From Thermomicrobiales bacterium (GTDB lineage Bacteria; Chloroflexota; Chloroflexia; Thermomicrobiales; UBA6265), in NCBI GenBank assembly GCA_019637585.1, contig JAHBVL010000003.1:491225-555224 (forward strand): a stretch of DNA of 64,000 nucleotides, in the 5' to 3' direction. Shown here in pieces: positions 1-8,708 of this stretch. The notes under the pieces were generated by a model, which did not search any database, was not told the origin of the DNA, and saw nothing but the letters and a program-made list of their open reading frames with translations. Each line of letters opens with the position of its first letter. Within the stretch, counting starts at the first letter, position 1. The position numbers were made by a program, and so were the translations under genes.

Positions 1-140
1 AGGGGCAGCAGGACCCAGAGGCAGAGGAGAATCAACACCGCATGGCGGGCAACCGTCCCCCACTTGATCCGGCGCTTGCGGTGATGCGTCTCGGCCGGCT
101 TGCCGGTCGTCATCTGGGTGGTAACGTGAGAAGCGATCAT
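1..140 (-). CDS. Sugar ABC transporter permease, MalG type (5' part only)
   Basis: Only the first 46 codons lie in the window; the gene runs off the left edge. The visible protein has a charged, His/Lys/Arg-rich cytoplasmic N-terminus followed by the start of a hydrophobic helix rich in Leu, as at the beginning of MalG-family inner-membrane permeases. The ATG at 140 has AGAAGGA a few bases upstream. It is the third gene of a same-strand unit behind a binding protein and a MalF-type permease, 54 bp after the latter, so it should supply the second half of the transmembrane channel. The family call rests mainly on this context. Confidence 0.7.
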   Translation of the reverse strand, partial: MIASHVTTQMTTGKPAETHHRKRRIKWGTVARHAVLILLCLWVLLP

Positions 141-194
141 CGGACGAATCCTTCTGCCTGAACATCCTGAACCAGGGTCGTCATTGCGGTCCTC

Positions 195-1151
195 CTAGTC
201 GCGCGAGCGGAAGATATAGAAGAGGAACGCCACGACGACGAGCATGAAGAGCGCGCCAAGCCAGCCAATTGCCGCGGCATAGCCGCGGAACTGCTGCCCC
301 GTCCTGAACGCCTCGTCGTACATGTACATCGTCCATGTATAGGTACTGGAGTTGCGATCGAACCCCTGCATGATGATGTACTCGGTGATCACGGCCATGG
401 CGCTGCCGAACCGGACAACCGTCAACACCAGAATGATCGGGAGGAGCCGCCAGATCGTGATGCCCCAGAACATCCGCCACTCACCAGCGCCATCGACGCG
501 GGCGGCATCGGGAAGATCCCGGGGGATCGAAGCCAGACCGGCCAGGAAGAACATCGTGTGGTAGCCGAGCCCCCACCACCATTCCATGAAAGCGATCGAG
601 AAGTAGATCAGGATGTTGTTTTCGAGCCAGAGGGGCGCGTTCGCCAGATCGAACCAGCCAAGCCGGTCCACGAGGAAGTAATTGATCGGACCAATGTAGT
701 TGTCATACATCCACACCCAGAGCACAAAGATCAGGGGGGCGGGAATCATCGACGGAATCAGCAGAATGATGCGGTAGACCGTGGCGACTTTGTTGTTTGT
801 CACCCTGTCGACCAGGATCGCCGCGATCATCGGAATGAAAATCATCCCAGGAATGAAAATAGCGGTGAAGATGAGCGCGCGTTTGATGCCCTGCCAGAAC
901 AACCCCTGCTGAATCGCGGTGCGGTAGTTGTCCAGGCCGATCCAGTTGGGTGCCTGATTGTCCAGGAATCGGTCGTCGGTGAAGCTCAGCCTGAGCGACT
1001 GCACGATGGGCAGAAGCTGCCAGCCGACGAAGAAAAAGAGAACCGGGATGAGGTAGGGATAACTGGTGATGAAATCCCGGGCTGTTCGCCACCATCCTGG
1101 TCGGGATTGCCGGGCGGATGAGTGAGGTTCGGGTGAGAGGGCCTGTGCCAT
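195..1151 (-). CDS. Sugar ABC transporter permease, MalF type
   Basis: A 318-residue integral membrane protein with about six hydrophobic segments. It begins with a cytoplasmic tail, then a first helix starting near residue 32 (YPYLIPVLFFF). A phrase typical of sugar permeases follows (WIGLDNY). The ABC-coupling loop appears as a conserved Asp/Ala-Ala-x-x-Asp-Gly-Ala block near residue 215 (PDAARVDGAGEW). The ATG at 1151 has GGAGAG nine bases upstream. It lies between the binding protein and the second permease. It forms half of the inner-membrane pore for a sugar or oligosaccharide; the substrate cannot be told. The ATPase of the system is not in the window. Confidence 0.9.
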   Translation of the reverse strand: MAQALSPEPHSSARQSRPGWWRTARDFITSYPYLIPVLFFFVGWQLLPIVQSLRLSFTDDRFLDNQAPNWIGLDNYRTAIQQGLFWQGIKRALIFTAIFIPGMIFIPMIAAILVDRVTNNKVATVYRIILLIPSMIPAPLIFVLWVWMYDNYIGPINYFLVDRLGWFDLANAPLWLENNILIYFSIAFMEWWWGLGYHTMFFLAGLASIPRDLPDAARVDGAGEWRMFWGITIWRLLPIILVLTVVRFGSAMAVITEYIIMQGFDRNSSTYTWTMYMYDEAFRTGQQFRGYAAAIGWLGALFMLVVVAFLFYIFRSRD

Positions 1152-1317
1152 TGATCAACGCTCTCCGTGTGTGCCTTGGTCCCAGCAGTCAGATGAGCGT
1201 CGGTGCACATCCCGTGGAGCTCTTCGGGCCAATCAACCTTGCCTGTCAGCCAGGGTGCTGGCAATGCGCGCCGCCTGCGAACAGGCAGCGCGCATCCCAG
1301 ATCGATGCAAGTCGAAC

Positions 1318-2709
1318 TTACTTGGCCGGTGAACCGGTCTGGCGCTCGAACTCGGCGCGGACGGCATCATATGCCTTGGTCAACGCAGTTCGTGCGTCGG
1401 CCTCTTCGCCGGAGAGATACTTGTGCCACTCGGGCCGGGCGACGTCGAACTGGCTGATGGCCAGCGCCGTCGGCTGAATCGCGCGGGCGTTGGCCATTGA
1501 ATCGCGAACCGCGAATGCCCAGTCGGCGCCTTCGAGGAATGCTGGCGGATTGGCATCCCATTCCGTCCAGACCGACTGGATGATCGGCAGCTGTCCGACC
1601 GGCGTGGTGCCTTCATCCTCGTTACCGACCACCGAGTTCTCCCAGACACGGATGTCCTTGGAGAAGTTCAGCATGTACTCAGCCATTTTCTCCTTGTTGG
1701 AGCCATGGGTGAGGAGCACAGCGCCGGTGTTCCAGAAGACGGTGCCGCCAGCGGTGTCCGGCTGCGACGGCAGCTTGTCCATCCGCAGCTGCGAGGGATC
1801 CTGCCAGGTGGAGGAATAGGTCAGCGGCGCATTCTGGTACTTGAAGTAGTACCCGGCCTGCTCCGACGACCAGACGGCCTGGTCGACGAGCACTGCGGCG
1901 TCGACGCTCGATGCGGCGAGAACGTCCGGCGCGGTGTACTGCATGAGCTCCTTCATCACTTCGAGCGCGTTGACCGCGGCATCGCTGTTGTAGATGAAGA
2001 GACCGTCCGGGTTGTAGACATCGGTGTCGAACGAGTGGGTGATCGGAATCAGCGACCGCCAGTCGCGATTGTCGAAGATCACGCCATAGGTCGTGACGCC
2101 GGCCTCGTGAACCGTCTTCACATTGGCGATGTACTCATCCCAGGTTGCCGGCGCGACATTCGGGTCGAGACCAGCGGCTTCGACGAAGCCCGCATGCCAG
2201 CCCTGCACGATGATGTCGAGAAGCAGCGGCCAGACATACATGCTGCCGTTGTAGGTGCCTTCTTCGACGGCGGACGGGAAGATGTCCTCCTTGACGCCCT
2301 CGGGGAGATAGGGATCCCATGGCTCGATCGTCTCGGTATCGGCCAGCGGCTTCATTTCCAGGAACGGCGTCACGCCTGTGTACGCATCCCAGGTGCTGAT
2401 GCCCTCATTCTTCTCGGTGATGAACCGGTCGAAGCTGAAGTCGACCGAAGGGGCCTCCTCGATGATGATGCCCATCTCTTCGCCGAGAATCGAGAACATC
2501 GGGTGCAGTCGCAGCTGCCAGTCGTAGCAGTTGAGGATTGGATCGCGATCCTGCGCGAGGGTTCCGCGAATCGTCTCCTGCGACAGCGCTGCCAGCGCCA
2601 TTCCACTGAGTCCAAGCGCCGAACCGCGGACGAGGACGTCGCGGCGGCTGATCTTCCCTGTCAGGGCATCCTGCCACAGCTGCTTGATCTGCTGTTGTTT
2701 CTCCGACAT
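1318..2709 (-). CDS. Extracellular sugar-binding protein of ABC importer (family 1)
   Basis: A 463-residue secreted solute-binding protein. The ATG at 2709 is preceded by GGAGGA at good spacing and is preferred over an ATG 78 bp upstream. The N-terminus carries a Tat-like signal (SRRDVLVRGSALGLSG), then a mature domain with family-1 hallmarks such as TPFLEMKPL and TWDEYIANV. It captures the sugar outside the membrane and passes it to the two permeases downstream on the same strand. A near-consensus promoter sits about 75 bp upstream. The gene order binding protein, MalF, MalG is standard for this family. Substrate unknown. Confidence 0.92.
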   Translation of the reverse strand: MSEKQQQIKQLWQDALTGKISRRDVLVRGSALGLSGMALAALSQETIRGTLAQDRDPILNCYDWQLRLHPMFSILGEEMGIIIEEAPSVDFSFDRFITEKNEGISTWDAYTGVTPFLEMKPLADTETIEPWDPYLPEGVKEDIFPSAVEEGTYNGSMYVWPLLLDIIVQGWHAGFVEAAGLDPNVAPATWDEYIANVKTVHEAGVTTYGVIFDNRDWRSLIPITHSFDTDVYNPDGLFIYNSDAAVNALEVMKELMQYTAPDVLAASSVDAAVLVDQAVWSSEQAGYYFKYQNAPLTYSSTWQDPSQLRMDKLPSQPDTAGGTVFWNTGAVLLTHGSNKEKMAEYMLNFSKDIRVWENSVVGNEDEGTTPVGQLPIIQSVWTEWDANPPAFLEGADWAFAVRDSMANARAIQPTALAISQFDVARPEWHKYLSGEEADARTALTKAYDAVRAEFERQTGSPAK

Positions 2710-2785
2710 AACCTGTTCCTCCAGGATCGATGACCTGTGGTACGTGCCGCGCACACTGCGCGACGCCTTTGTCTGGGCGTCCGGC

Positions 2786-2814
2786 ATTGTAGGGAGGCGT
2801 CATATGCCTGTCAA
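2786..2814 (-). promoter_or_regulatory. Near-consensus sigma-70-type promoter of the sugar ABC operon
   Basis: Read on the minus strand, TTGACA (2814-2809) and TACAAT (2791-2786) are separated by exactly 17 bases. It points at the binding-protein gene, whose ATG is at 2709. This is among the best promoter matches seen in the window. The rest of the divergent gap (2815-3081) shows no other feature I can support. Confidence 0.75.
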
Positions 2815-3081
2815 GAATGATGCGCCGTGGAATACCGCGATTTTCGAGAGTGACGCGGGCAAATGAGGGGGTCGGCGAGGGTGGCAAACGCCGTCGGAAC
2901 CCCTCCCGGGGAGGGCGGAAATCGGGGGCATCCACGACCGGATACGGACCGATTCCAGCAGAGAATGGGGCGGATTGAGTAGGATACGTGGGGAATTGCG
3001 CCGGAGGTGGCGTCAACTCCCCTGAACACTCGCCTTCATATGTTCTCGCTGCCCAACGCCGGGCAAGAGAGGGAGTGGCAA

Positions 3082-4026
3082 ATGTCCGACAACTACGCGG
3101 TTCGCCGAATTCTCGTACCACTGGATGGATCTGAGTATGGCGAGCGCGCCCTTCCCTGGGCAGGCGCCATCGGCGGAGAGTCCGCCGACTTGATTCTCCT
3201 CGAAGTCGTCCCCTCCAATACCGGTGTGCGCGACTTCACGGGCAAAGTCGTCGCCACCGCGGAACAGATCGCCAAGGGGTATCAGGATCTGGCGACCAAG
3301 CAGCTCGGCGACGTGCGAAACCGCTGGTTTCCCAACCGGGAGAATGTGACGCTGGTCATTGCCGAAGGCGATCCGACCGAGCAGATCCTTGCCGCGGCCG
3401 CTCAGCACAATGCCGACATGATCGTGATGTCGAGCCGCGGCAGAGGAGCCATTGGCCGGTTTGCCAGCGGTTCGGTGGCTGATCGGGTCGTTCGCCATGC
3501 TCCCCTCCCGGTCTGCGTCATCGGCCCGGAAGGAGAGATCGATACTGAGGTAGCGGTCAAGCGCGTGCTGGCCCCTGTCGATAGCGCACCCCTGTCGCTC
3601 GGTGCGCTGCCGGTGGCAGCGGCGATTGCGGTCGCCAATGGTGTCGAAGCCCATGCCGTCCACGTGCTGCCCCCAGCTGTCGATGACATGATCGTGCCAC
3701 TCAGCGGCATGCAGCCTCTGCCGGCATCATATTCCGATGACATCCTGAAAGCGCGCGAAGACGAAGGCCGGCAGGTCGTCGACCAGGCCGCCGACCGCTT
3801 GAAGATGCTCGGCGCCGACGCCGTTGGCGACCTCTACACCGGCCGCCCCGCAGAGACCCTGGCCGATATCCTGCACGCCGGGGATGTCCTCGTCCTGGCC
3901 AGCCATGGCCGCAAAGGACTGCCGCGCTGGGTTCTCGGCAGCACTGCCCTCCGCCTCATCCAGAACGGCTCGGCCCCCGTCGTCGTCGTGACGCGGGAAT
4001 ACCTCGAGTCCGTGTCCAGCGAATAG
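3082..4026 (+). CDS. Tandem-domain universal stress protein
   Basis: A 314-residue cytoplasmic protein made of two UspA domains, roughly residues 8-150 and 160-310. Each ends with the ATP-binding signature of the family, Gly-x2-Gly-x9-Gly-Ser/Thr: first GRGAIGRFASGS, then the equivalent HGRKGLPRWVLGST. The ATG at 3082 follows GAGAGGGAG, so I chose it over an in-frame ATG 75 bp upstream. Such proteins bind ATP and are induced by starvation or redox stress; the precise role is unknown. It is divergent from the sugar ABC operon and is probably a single-gene unit, followed by a strong hairpin. Confidence 0.93.
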   Translation: MSDNYAVRRILVPLDGSEYGERALPWAGAIGGESADLILLEVVPSNTGVRDFTGKVVATAEQIAKGYQDLATKQLGDVRNRWFPNRENVTLVIAEGDPTEQILAAAAQHNADMIVMSSRGRGAIGRFASGSVADRVVRHAPLPVCVIGPEGEIDTEVAVKRVLAPVDSAPLSLGALPVAAAIAVANGVEAHAVHVLPPAVDDMIVPLSGMQPLPASYSDDILKAREDEGRQVVDQAADRLKMLGADAVGDLYTGRPAETLADILHAGDVLVLASHGRKGLPRWVLGSTALRLIQNGSAPVVVVTREYLESVSSE

Positions 4027-4036
4027 ACGCCAGTGC

Positions 4037-4071
4037 AGTCATCCATGACGGGACCCTCGCCATGGATGACT
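4037..4071 (+). terminator. Hairpin after the universal stress protein gene
   Basis: Perfect 11-bp arms AGTCATCCATG (4037-4047) and CATGGATGACT (4061-4071) with a 13-nt loop start 11 bp after the stop codon. There is no U-tract, so it may be a factor-dependent terminator or an RNA 3'-end stabiliser. Confidence 0.5.
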
Positions 4072-4121
4072 CACCGCCACCTGCGACCCCGGGCGCCGCA
4101 CCAGCGCAGCATGGAGAAGCA

Positions 4122-4229
4122 CCGTCATCCTGAGCGTAGCGAAGGATCTCCTGCCGCAGCAGTCTCCAGGGAGACGACGGTCGTGGCCGACCACGACGGA
4201 GAAATTCTTCACTTCGTTCAGAATGACGG
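4122..4229. repeat. 108-bp inverted-repeat element of the 'gtcattctgagcg' class
   Basis: The ends are imperfect inverted repeats: about 23 of 29 positions match between the left end (ccgtcatcctgagcg...) and the complement of the right end. Translated, it gives the HPERSEGS/FVQNDG peptides that are widely mis-annotated as proteins. The left arm resembles the core of the 138-bp elements at 20311 and 47542. It lies between converging genes. No coding function. Confidence 0.7.
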
Positions 4230-4305
4230 GCGACTATGATCGCGTCCGTACAGGGCTTTCTCGACGGATCGTCAGGAACAACCCGCCGCCGCGGCCCAGC
4301 GTCCC

Positions 4306-4728
4306 CTACGCGTCCTCGTCCGGCGTTTCCTCGAATTCATCGAGCTCGCCGTCATCTTCGACCTGCCCGGCTGGACGTTGCTCGGCGGGCAGCCGCCGGC
4401 TCGGCACACCGTAGGTCGCTTCCCCACGCTGGTTCGCCAGCCGCCGCTCCAGCTGACGCTTCACGTCGCCGATCGCCGCTTTGCTCGCCACATCGGGCGA
4501 CGGTCCCTCCTGATGGCTGACCAGGTGCCCGCCCAGCGGCCCCAGGGCCAGACGCAGGTCGACCTTGACGACGCGTGGGTTCACTTGTTCGTCGAACGCG
4601 ATCTCCAGGCGCGGATCAGGAAAATTGGCAACGCGCTTTTCCAGAGATTTCACCTGCCGGTCGATGCGCTCTTCCTCCAGGCGCGTCAGGGTGACCCCTC
4701 GCATCCGGTATTCAGTGTTGAGTGCCAC
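4306..4728 (-). CDS. Ribosome hibernation (HPF/RaiA, S30EA) family protein
   Basis: A 140-residue soluble protein. The pattern fits the HPF/RaiA fold: an amphipathic helix (RIDRQVKSLEKRV), a beta strand (PRLEIAFDE), a further strand (VVKVDLRLALG) and a terminal helix (IGDVKRQLERRLAN). The C-terminus is acidic. The GTG at 4728 lies eight bases after GGAAGGAG and fits better than the ATG at 4764. Family members bind the decoding centre of idle ribosomes under stress. The sequence is divergent, so the assignment is by pattern, not by a diagnostic motif. It lies next to the universal stress protein, which agrees with a stress role. Confidence 0.6.
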   Translation of the reverse strand: MALNTEYRMRGVTLTRLEEERIDRQVKSLEKRVANFPDPRLEIAFDEQVNPRVVKVDLRLALGPLGGHLVSHQEGPSPDVASKAAIGDVKRQLERRLANQRGEATYGVPSRRLPAEQRPAGQVEDDGELDEFEETPDEDA

Positions 4729-4933
4729 AGCAGTTTCTCCTTCCGCCCCGATGCCAATCAGCATTGATCGATCGAAGCGGTTTCGGCGGCGATGATGAAC
4801 GCGGTCGCCGCCCGCGGCCAATACGCGTTCGTATCCGCTGACCCAAGTATCCTCACATCGCCATTGCATGAGGATTTCGCGGGCCGCCGGTGATGTGGCA
4901 AGAGTGCCACAAGTCGTTGCCGGGTCGTGAACC

Positions 4934-6214
4934 CTAGACGTCGACGACCAGACTCTGGAGATCGCGCGGATACCAGGTCATCCGCTCGACGCCATCCGCA
5001 CGGACCACCACCGTGTCTGAATGCCTGAATCCCGCCACGCCAGGCAGATAGAAGCCCGGTTCGACCGAGAGAACCATGTTCTCCTCGATCAGGTCGTCCG
5101 AACCGAGATCGATGAATGGCCATTCGTGCCCTTCGAGCCCAATCCCATGCCCGGTGTGATGGCGCTGATGCTCCTGCAAACCCAGTTCTGCGAATGCGGA
5201 GCGGACATCGGTTTCGACATCGGCGAATCTGCGGCCGGGCCGGATAGCGTCGAATGCCACCTGCTGCAAGGTCAGCATCTGCTCGAATGCCTTTGCGGCA
5301 TCCTTGGCCGGCGCGCCGAGAAACATGGTTCGCTCCAGCTCGGACACATACCCGCCGACATCCGCTCCACCATAGGTCACCAGCACATCCCCCGGCCGCA
5401 GATTCATGGCGCTGTTCAGCGCATGCGGATCCGAGGTGCTCGATCCGGCCGTGAAATTGGCGATAGCCGGAAAGCCGAACGCCGCCGTCATCGGTTGATA
5501 GTCGGGACCGAGCGAGGCCACCATCATCTTCGACGCGTCGTTCGACGCATCGAGCCAAATCTCCATCGCACTGCGGCCCGGCTCAACGGCGTCATGCATC
5601 AGCCGGTGCGCCAGGTTCCCCCACACGCAACTCTCCTCGATCAGGCGCAACTCCTGCTGGCTCTTGACGGCTCTCAGGCGATCGACCAGATCGCGAGCCG
5701 GCACGCACTCCACCCAACCGGCGACCACCTCGGAGAGCGACGGACCGTCGTATCCGTTGATATCGAGATAGCCATTGCTGTCGAAACCCAGCCGGGTGCC
5801 CCGCTTGTTGAGCTTCATCTCCTTCAGCAGATCGGCCAGATGAAACATCGGGTGCTTGCCGCCGCCGGTCGGGTACTCGGGATAGACCTGCACATTCGTG
5901 ATGCCGCGCGCTTTGGCGAAGTGCCCTAATTCGAGGTGCGGAATCAGTCCGCCGATGCCGCCCTCCCGCGAGATGACGATCGCCATCGGCCGTTCGGTCG
6001 AAAGATGAAAGAACCCGGACACATAGGCCATCCGGATCGGATGAAAGAGCACCAGCCCGTCGAGCCCCCGCTGTTCCAGCACCTGGCGAACTCGCCCGAT
6101 GCGGGCGTCGTACTCAGGACCGCCGATCGTCCAGCTCAATGCCGGCGTGCGGCTCGCTCCTGCTCGCGCGACGATCGATTTCTTCTTGCTTCTGGCCATG
6201 GCAATACCTGTCAT
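4934..6214 (-). CDS. M24 (pita-bread fold) hydrolase, creatinase/Xaa-Pro-peptidase-like, with altered metal site
   Basis: A 426-residue protein with an N-terminal creatinase-like domain (about 30-185) and a C-terminal M24 catalytic domain (about 190-420). The fold signature HTGHGIG (His356) and VEPG (Glu385) are present. Three of the five usual metal ligands are not: Tyr281 sits where the first Asp is expected, Glu292 replaces the second Asp (SELERT for SDxTRT), and Ser399 replaces the last Glu. This resembles metal-independent creatinase-type members more than dinuclear aminopeptidases. The start could be the ATG at 6214 or 6199; neither has a strong ribosome site. The substrate is unknown. 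It is divergent from the cupredoxin gene at 6332. Confidence 0.82.
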   Translation of the reverse strand: MTGIAMARSKKKSIVARAGASRTPALSWTIGGPEYDARIGRVRQVLEQRGLDGLVLFHPIRMAYVSGFFHLSTERPMAIVISREGGIGGLIPHLELGHFAKARGITNVQVYPEYPTGGGKHPMFHLADLLKEMKLNKRGTRLGFDSNGYLDINGYDGPSLSEVVAGWVECVPARDLVDRLRAVKSQQELRLIEESCVWGNLAHRLMHDAVEPGRSAMEIWLDASNDASKMMVASLGPDYQPMTAAFGFPAIANFTAGSSTSDPHALNSAMNLRPGDVLVTYGGADVGGYVSELERTMFLGAPAKDAAKAFEQMLTLQQVAFDAIRPGRRFADVETDVRSAFAELGLQEHQRHHTGHGIGLEGHEWPFIDLGSDDLIEENMVLSVEPGFYLPGVAGFRHSDTVVVRADGVERMTWYPRDLQSLVVDV

Positions 6215-6331
6215 CTGACGGATAGATTCGGACGAAAGATGGGTCTACTCTGGCAATGGTAATCGCGCGGACTGTGCGAGGCGCCGTCGAGCGCGATCGT
6301 TCCGCCTTCATGCGAGAGAAAGGGTCGAGCA

Positions 6332-7147
6332 ATGGCAAAGTTGCGCTTTTCGGTCCGGTCCATGGTGGTCCCGGCATTTCTCCTGATCCTGGTCGCCGCC
6401 CTGGGGGCTGGTCTGGCCTCCCGCGCTGCGACCGCACAAACCCTGCCCGCCGCACATCCCGCCCATCTCCATCTCGGAACATGCGATGCGCCGGGCGATG
6501 TCGTCTACCCGCTGACCAGTGTCGGATTCGACTATGCCGTCGACGGCACACCGATGGCCGGATCCGCCATCGGAGCAGCATCCGCGCTACCGGTCGAGAG
6601 TAGTCAGACCACAGTGCAGGCGTCTCTGGCTGATATAGCCGCCGGCGGACATGCGCTGGTCGTTCACGAAAGCGCCGACGCCATTCAGAACTACATCGCC
6701 TGTGGCGATGTGGGCGGCACGATGATGGGCCAATCCGATCTGGCGTTCGGACTCGCCCCGCTCAATGACTCCGGCTTCGGCGGCGTCGCCTGGCTCCACG
6801 ACAATGGCGACGGCGCCACCATGGTCACCATCTTTCTGACCGGCGGGAGCCCTGGACTGGCCGCGAGCGGCGGCGGCGCTGCCGCGATGGGCAATCAGGT
6901 CAGCGTTTCGATCGAGAACTTCGCGTTTTCTCCGCAAACCATTGAAATCGCCGCCGGCGACACCGTGACCTGGACGAACAACGACTCGACCTCGCACACC
7001 GCGACGCAGTCGCCGTCCGGTTCGGGGTTCCAGTCAGGTTCACTTGCGCCGGGAGCATCGTTCAGTCACACCTTCGATACCCCCGGCGCCTATGACTACT
7101 TCTGTGAGTTGCACGCCAACATGGCGGGTACCGTCGTCGTCAGTTAA
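6332..7147 (+). CDS. Secreted plastocyanin/amicyanin-like blue copper protein
   Basis: A 271-residue exported protein. A signal peptide covers about residues 1-36, ending near Thr-Ala-Gln. The middle domain (about 40-180) has a conserved start (HPAHLHLGTC) seen in other secreted proteins, but I cannot name its function. After a Gly/Ala linker the C-terminal 80 residues form a type-1 copper domain: TWTNNDSTSHT supplies the first His, and YFCELHANM supplies Cys, His and Met. It likely shuttles electrons outside the membrane. It converges with the membrane gene ending at 7160, 12 bp away, next to the copper/NirK cluster, so an electron-donor role is possible but unproven. Confidence 0.85.
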   Translation: MAKLRFSVRSMVVPAFLLILVAALGAGLASRAATAQTLPAAHPAHLHLGTCDAPGDVVYPLTSVGFDYAVDGTPMAGSAIGAASALPVESSQTTVQASLADIAAGGHALVVHESADAIQNYIACGDVGGTMMGQSDLAFGLAPLNDSGFGGVAWLHDNGDGATMVTIFLTGGSPGLAASGGGAAAMGNQVSVSIENFAFSPQTIEIAAGDTVTWTNNDSTSHTATQSPSGSGFQSGSLAPGASFSHTFDTPGAYDYFCELHANMAGTVVVS

Positions 7148-7159
7148 CGTCCGCTCCGG

Positions 7160-8440
7160 TCAAACGGCCCGCTGAAGCTGCGATTGCGGCTTCGGCGGCG
7201 CCTGGCCGGGTTGGCGACGTGGCGTCGGGGTCAACAGCACCGGCGCCGACGGTCTGGCCCGGAACGTCAGGGCGACCTGCAGCGCGAAACTGGCCAGCGC
7301 CACAGCGATGATCGCGTGGGTCAGCTCGATCCAGGTCTGGTAGTCGCCCCGCCCGTCATTCTGCATCCGCCGGAACGCGCCTCCCACAAAAAGGGACAGC
7401 GCAATCGCCGGAAACTGAAGACGATAGAGATTCGTCCAGACCATCTGGCTCCCCGCGAACCGGGGCACGAGATAGGACGCCGCACCCAGGATGAGAAAAC
7501 CCGCCCAGCCGAAGACGTTGAACTCGGCATGCACCTGACGGTAGATCGGACCGAAATGGGCATCGATGGCAAACGCCGCGCCCAGCGACACGCCGATCGC
7601 CAGGAAACCAAACGCCAGCATCATCCCTTCCCGGGTCACGCTGGGCAATTGAAGGAGCAGCGGCGCGCAGTTGATCCCCCAGATCAGGAGGGCGATCGCT
7701 TGTGTCGGCCCGCCGATTTTGAACAGCCAGGACTGATCGGTCGCCAGCGCCACCACCATGGCCAGCGTCGCGATAGCCGCCAGCACGAAGTGAACCGGGA
7801 TCAACCGCGGCGTACGCCACCGGCCCGGCGTCCACCGCGTCAGCACGTGATAGGTCACGCTTGAAGCCATGGAGACAACGAATCCCAGCAGCAGCGTATG
7901 CGCCCAGACCAGCTCCCAACGACCGCGATCGGGCGTCGAGAATGTGGTCACCAGTCCGATCACCAATCCGGCGATGAGATAGAGACCGGCCATCCGGGAG
8001 AACATGATCGCCACCCGGTCGGCATCGCGCTGCCCGTCATAAGGCATCGGCGGCGGCGGACCGCTCACCGGCTGCCGAAACAGCTGTCCCAGCTGCTGGA
8101 GAAAGAGCACACCGGCCACCAGTGCCAGCGCGGCGCCCCCTCGCTCGAACCAGAGCTCGCGCTCCTTGATGCCGATAGCCGAAATCACGCCGGACGCGAG
8201 CGCTGCCACGATCAGCAGAAACCAGAGCGAATCGCTCCGCCACTTGCGACGGGAGAACACGGGCACGATCCGGTGATTGACCGCGAAAATCATCGGCAGG
8301 AGACCACTCAGCACCGCAAGGTGAACCGCCGCCTCCCACCATCGGCCATCCCGGAGCGTCAATCCCGCCGCCAGCGACGCCACTGACAGCGACGCAAGTC
8401 CGCCGACGATGCCAATCGGCGCAATCCACCAGGGTTTCAC
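7160..8440 (-). CDS. Polytopic membrane protein, NnrS / heme-copper-oxidase-I-like
   Basis: A 426-residue protein with about 12 hydrophobic segments and a Pro/Gln-rich cytoplasmic tail. Several His residues sit in or beside helices in phrases reminiscent of heme-binding NnrS and cbb3-subunit-I relatives: VNHRIVPVFSRR, AHTLLLGF, TYHVLTRW, VHAEFNVFGW and ASYLVPR. The GTG start (8440) overlaps the stop of the DUF542 gene in a GTGA arrangement, so the two are translationally coupled. Being last in the nirK unit suggests a part in NO or nitrite response, as for NnrS, but no catalytic activity can be read from the sequence. The family name is tentative. Confidence 0.6.
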   Translation of the reverse strand: MKPWWIAPIGIVGGLASLSVASLAAGLTLRDGRWWEAAVHLAVLSGLLPMIFAVNHRIVPVFSRRKWRSDSLWFLLIVAALASGVISAIGIKERELWFERGGAALALVAGVLFLQQLGQLFRQPVSGPPPPMPYDGQRDADRVAIMFSRMAGLYLIAGLVIGLVTTFSTPDRGRWELVWAHTLLLGFVVSMASSVTYHVLTRWTPGRWRTPRLIPVHFVLAAIATLAMVVALATDQSWLFKIGGPTQAIALLIWGINCAPLLLQLPSVTREGMMLAFGFLAIGVSLGAAFAIDAHFGPIYRQVHAEFNVFGWAGFLILGAASYLVPRFAGSQMVWTNLYRLQFPAIALSLFVGGAFRRMQNDGRGDYQTWIELTHAIIAVALASFALQVALTFRARPSAPVLLTPTPRRQPGQAPPKPQSQLQRAV

Positions 8441-8679
8441 GATGCCGCAGATCCAGACTGGTCATTCACCAGACCGGCGATCGTGTCGAGTACCTCGTCG
8501 ACCGGGGCGCCATGCAGGGTCAGCGCTTCGCCAACCTTGCGGCCCCCACCACAGCAGAGATCGAGTCCCCACGGCGAGAGCAGGGCCATTGTTGACGGAT
8601 AGGCGTCGACCAGATCGCGAACGAGCAGATCGCCCAGCTCTTCTTTTCCCAACGCCTCTGTTTGTCGATGCTGCGACAT
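8437..8679 (-). CDS. Stand-alone DUF542 protein (N-terminal domain of RIC/ScdA/YtfE)
   Basis: An 80-residue protein that is essentially one DUF542 domain: a Val-x-Asp-x-x-x-x-x-Pro-Ser-Thr segment, then GLDLCCGGG with the adjacent Cys pair, then a helix with EVLDTIAGL. In ScdA/YtfE this domain precedes the di-iron hemerythrin domain that repairs iron-sulfur centres after nitrosative stress; here that domain is absent. Of two ATGs, 8679 has AAAGGAG at workable distance and 8688 is too close. It is coupled by a 4-bp overlap to the downstream membrane protein. Its place behind nirK suggests protection from NO made by nitrite reduction. Confidence 0.8.
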   Translation of the reverse strand: MSQHRQTEALGKEELGDLLVRDLVDAYPSTMALLSPWGLDLCCGGGRKVGEALTLHGAPVDEVLDTIAGLVNDQSGSAAS

Positions 8680-8708
8680 CGCGTACATGACTCCTTTCGT
8701 GACGCCTG

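Noticed and set aside
4122..4229. Peptide HPERSEGS...FVQNDG as a small protein
   Set aside because: It is the translation of a widespread intergenic inverted repeat, not a gene.
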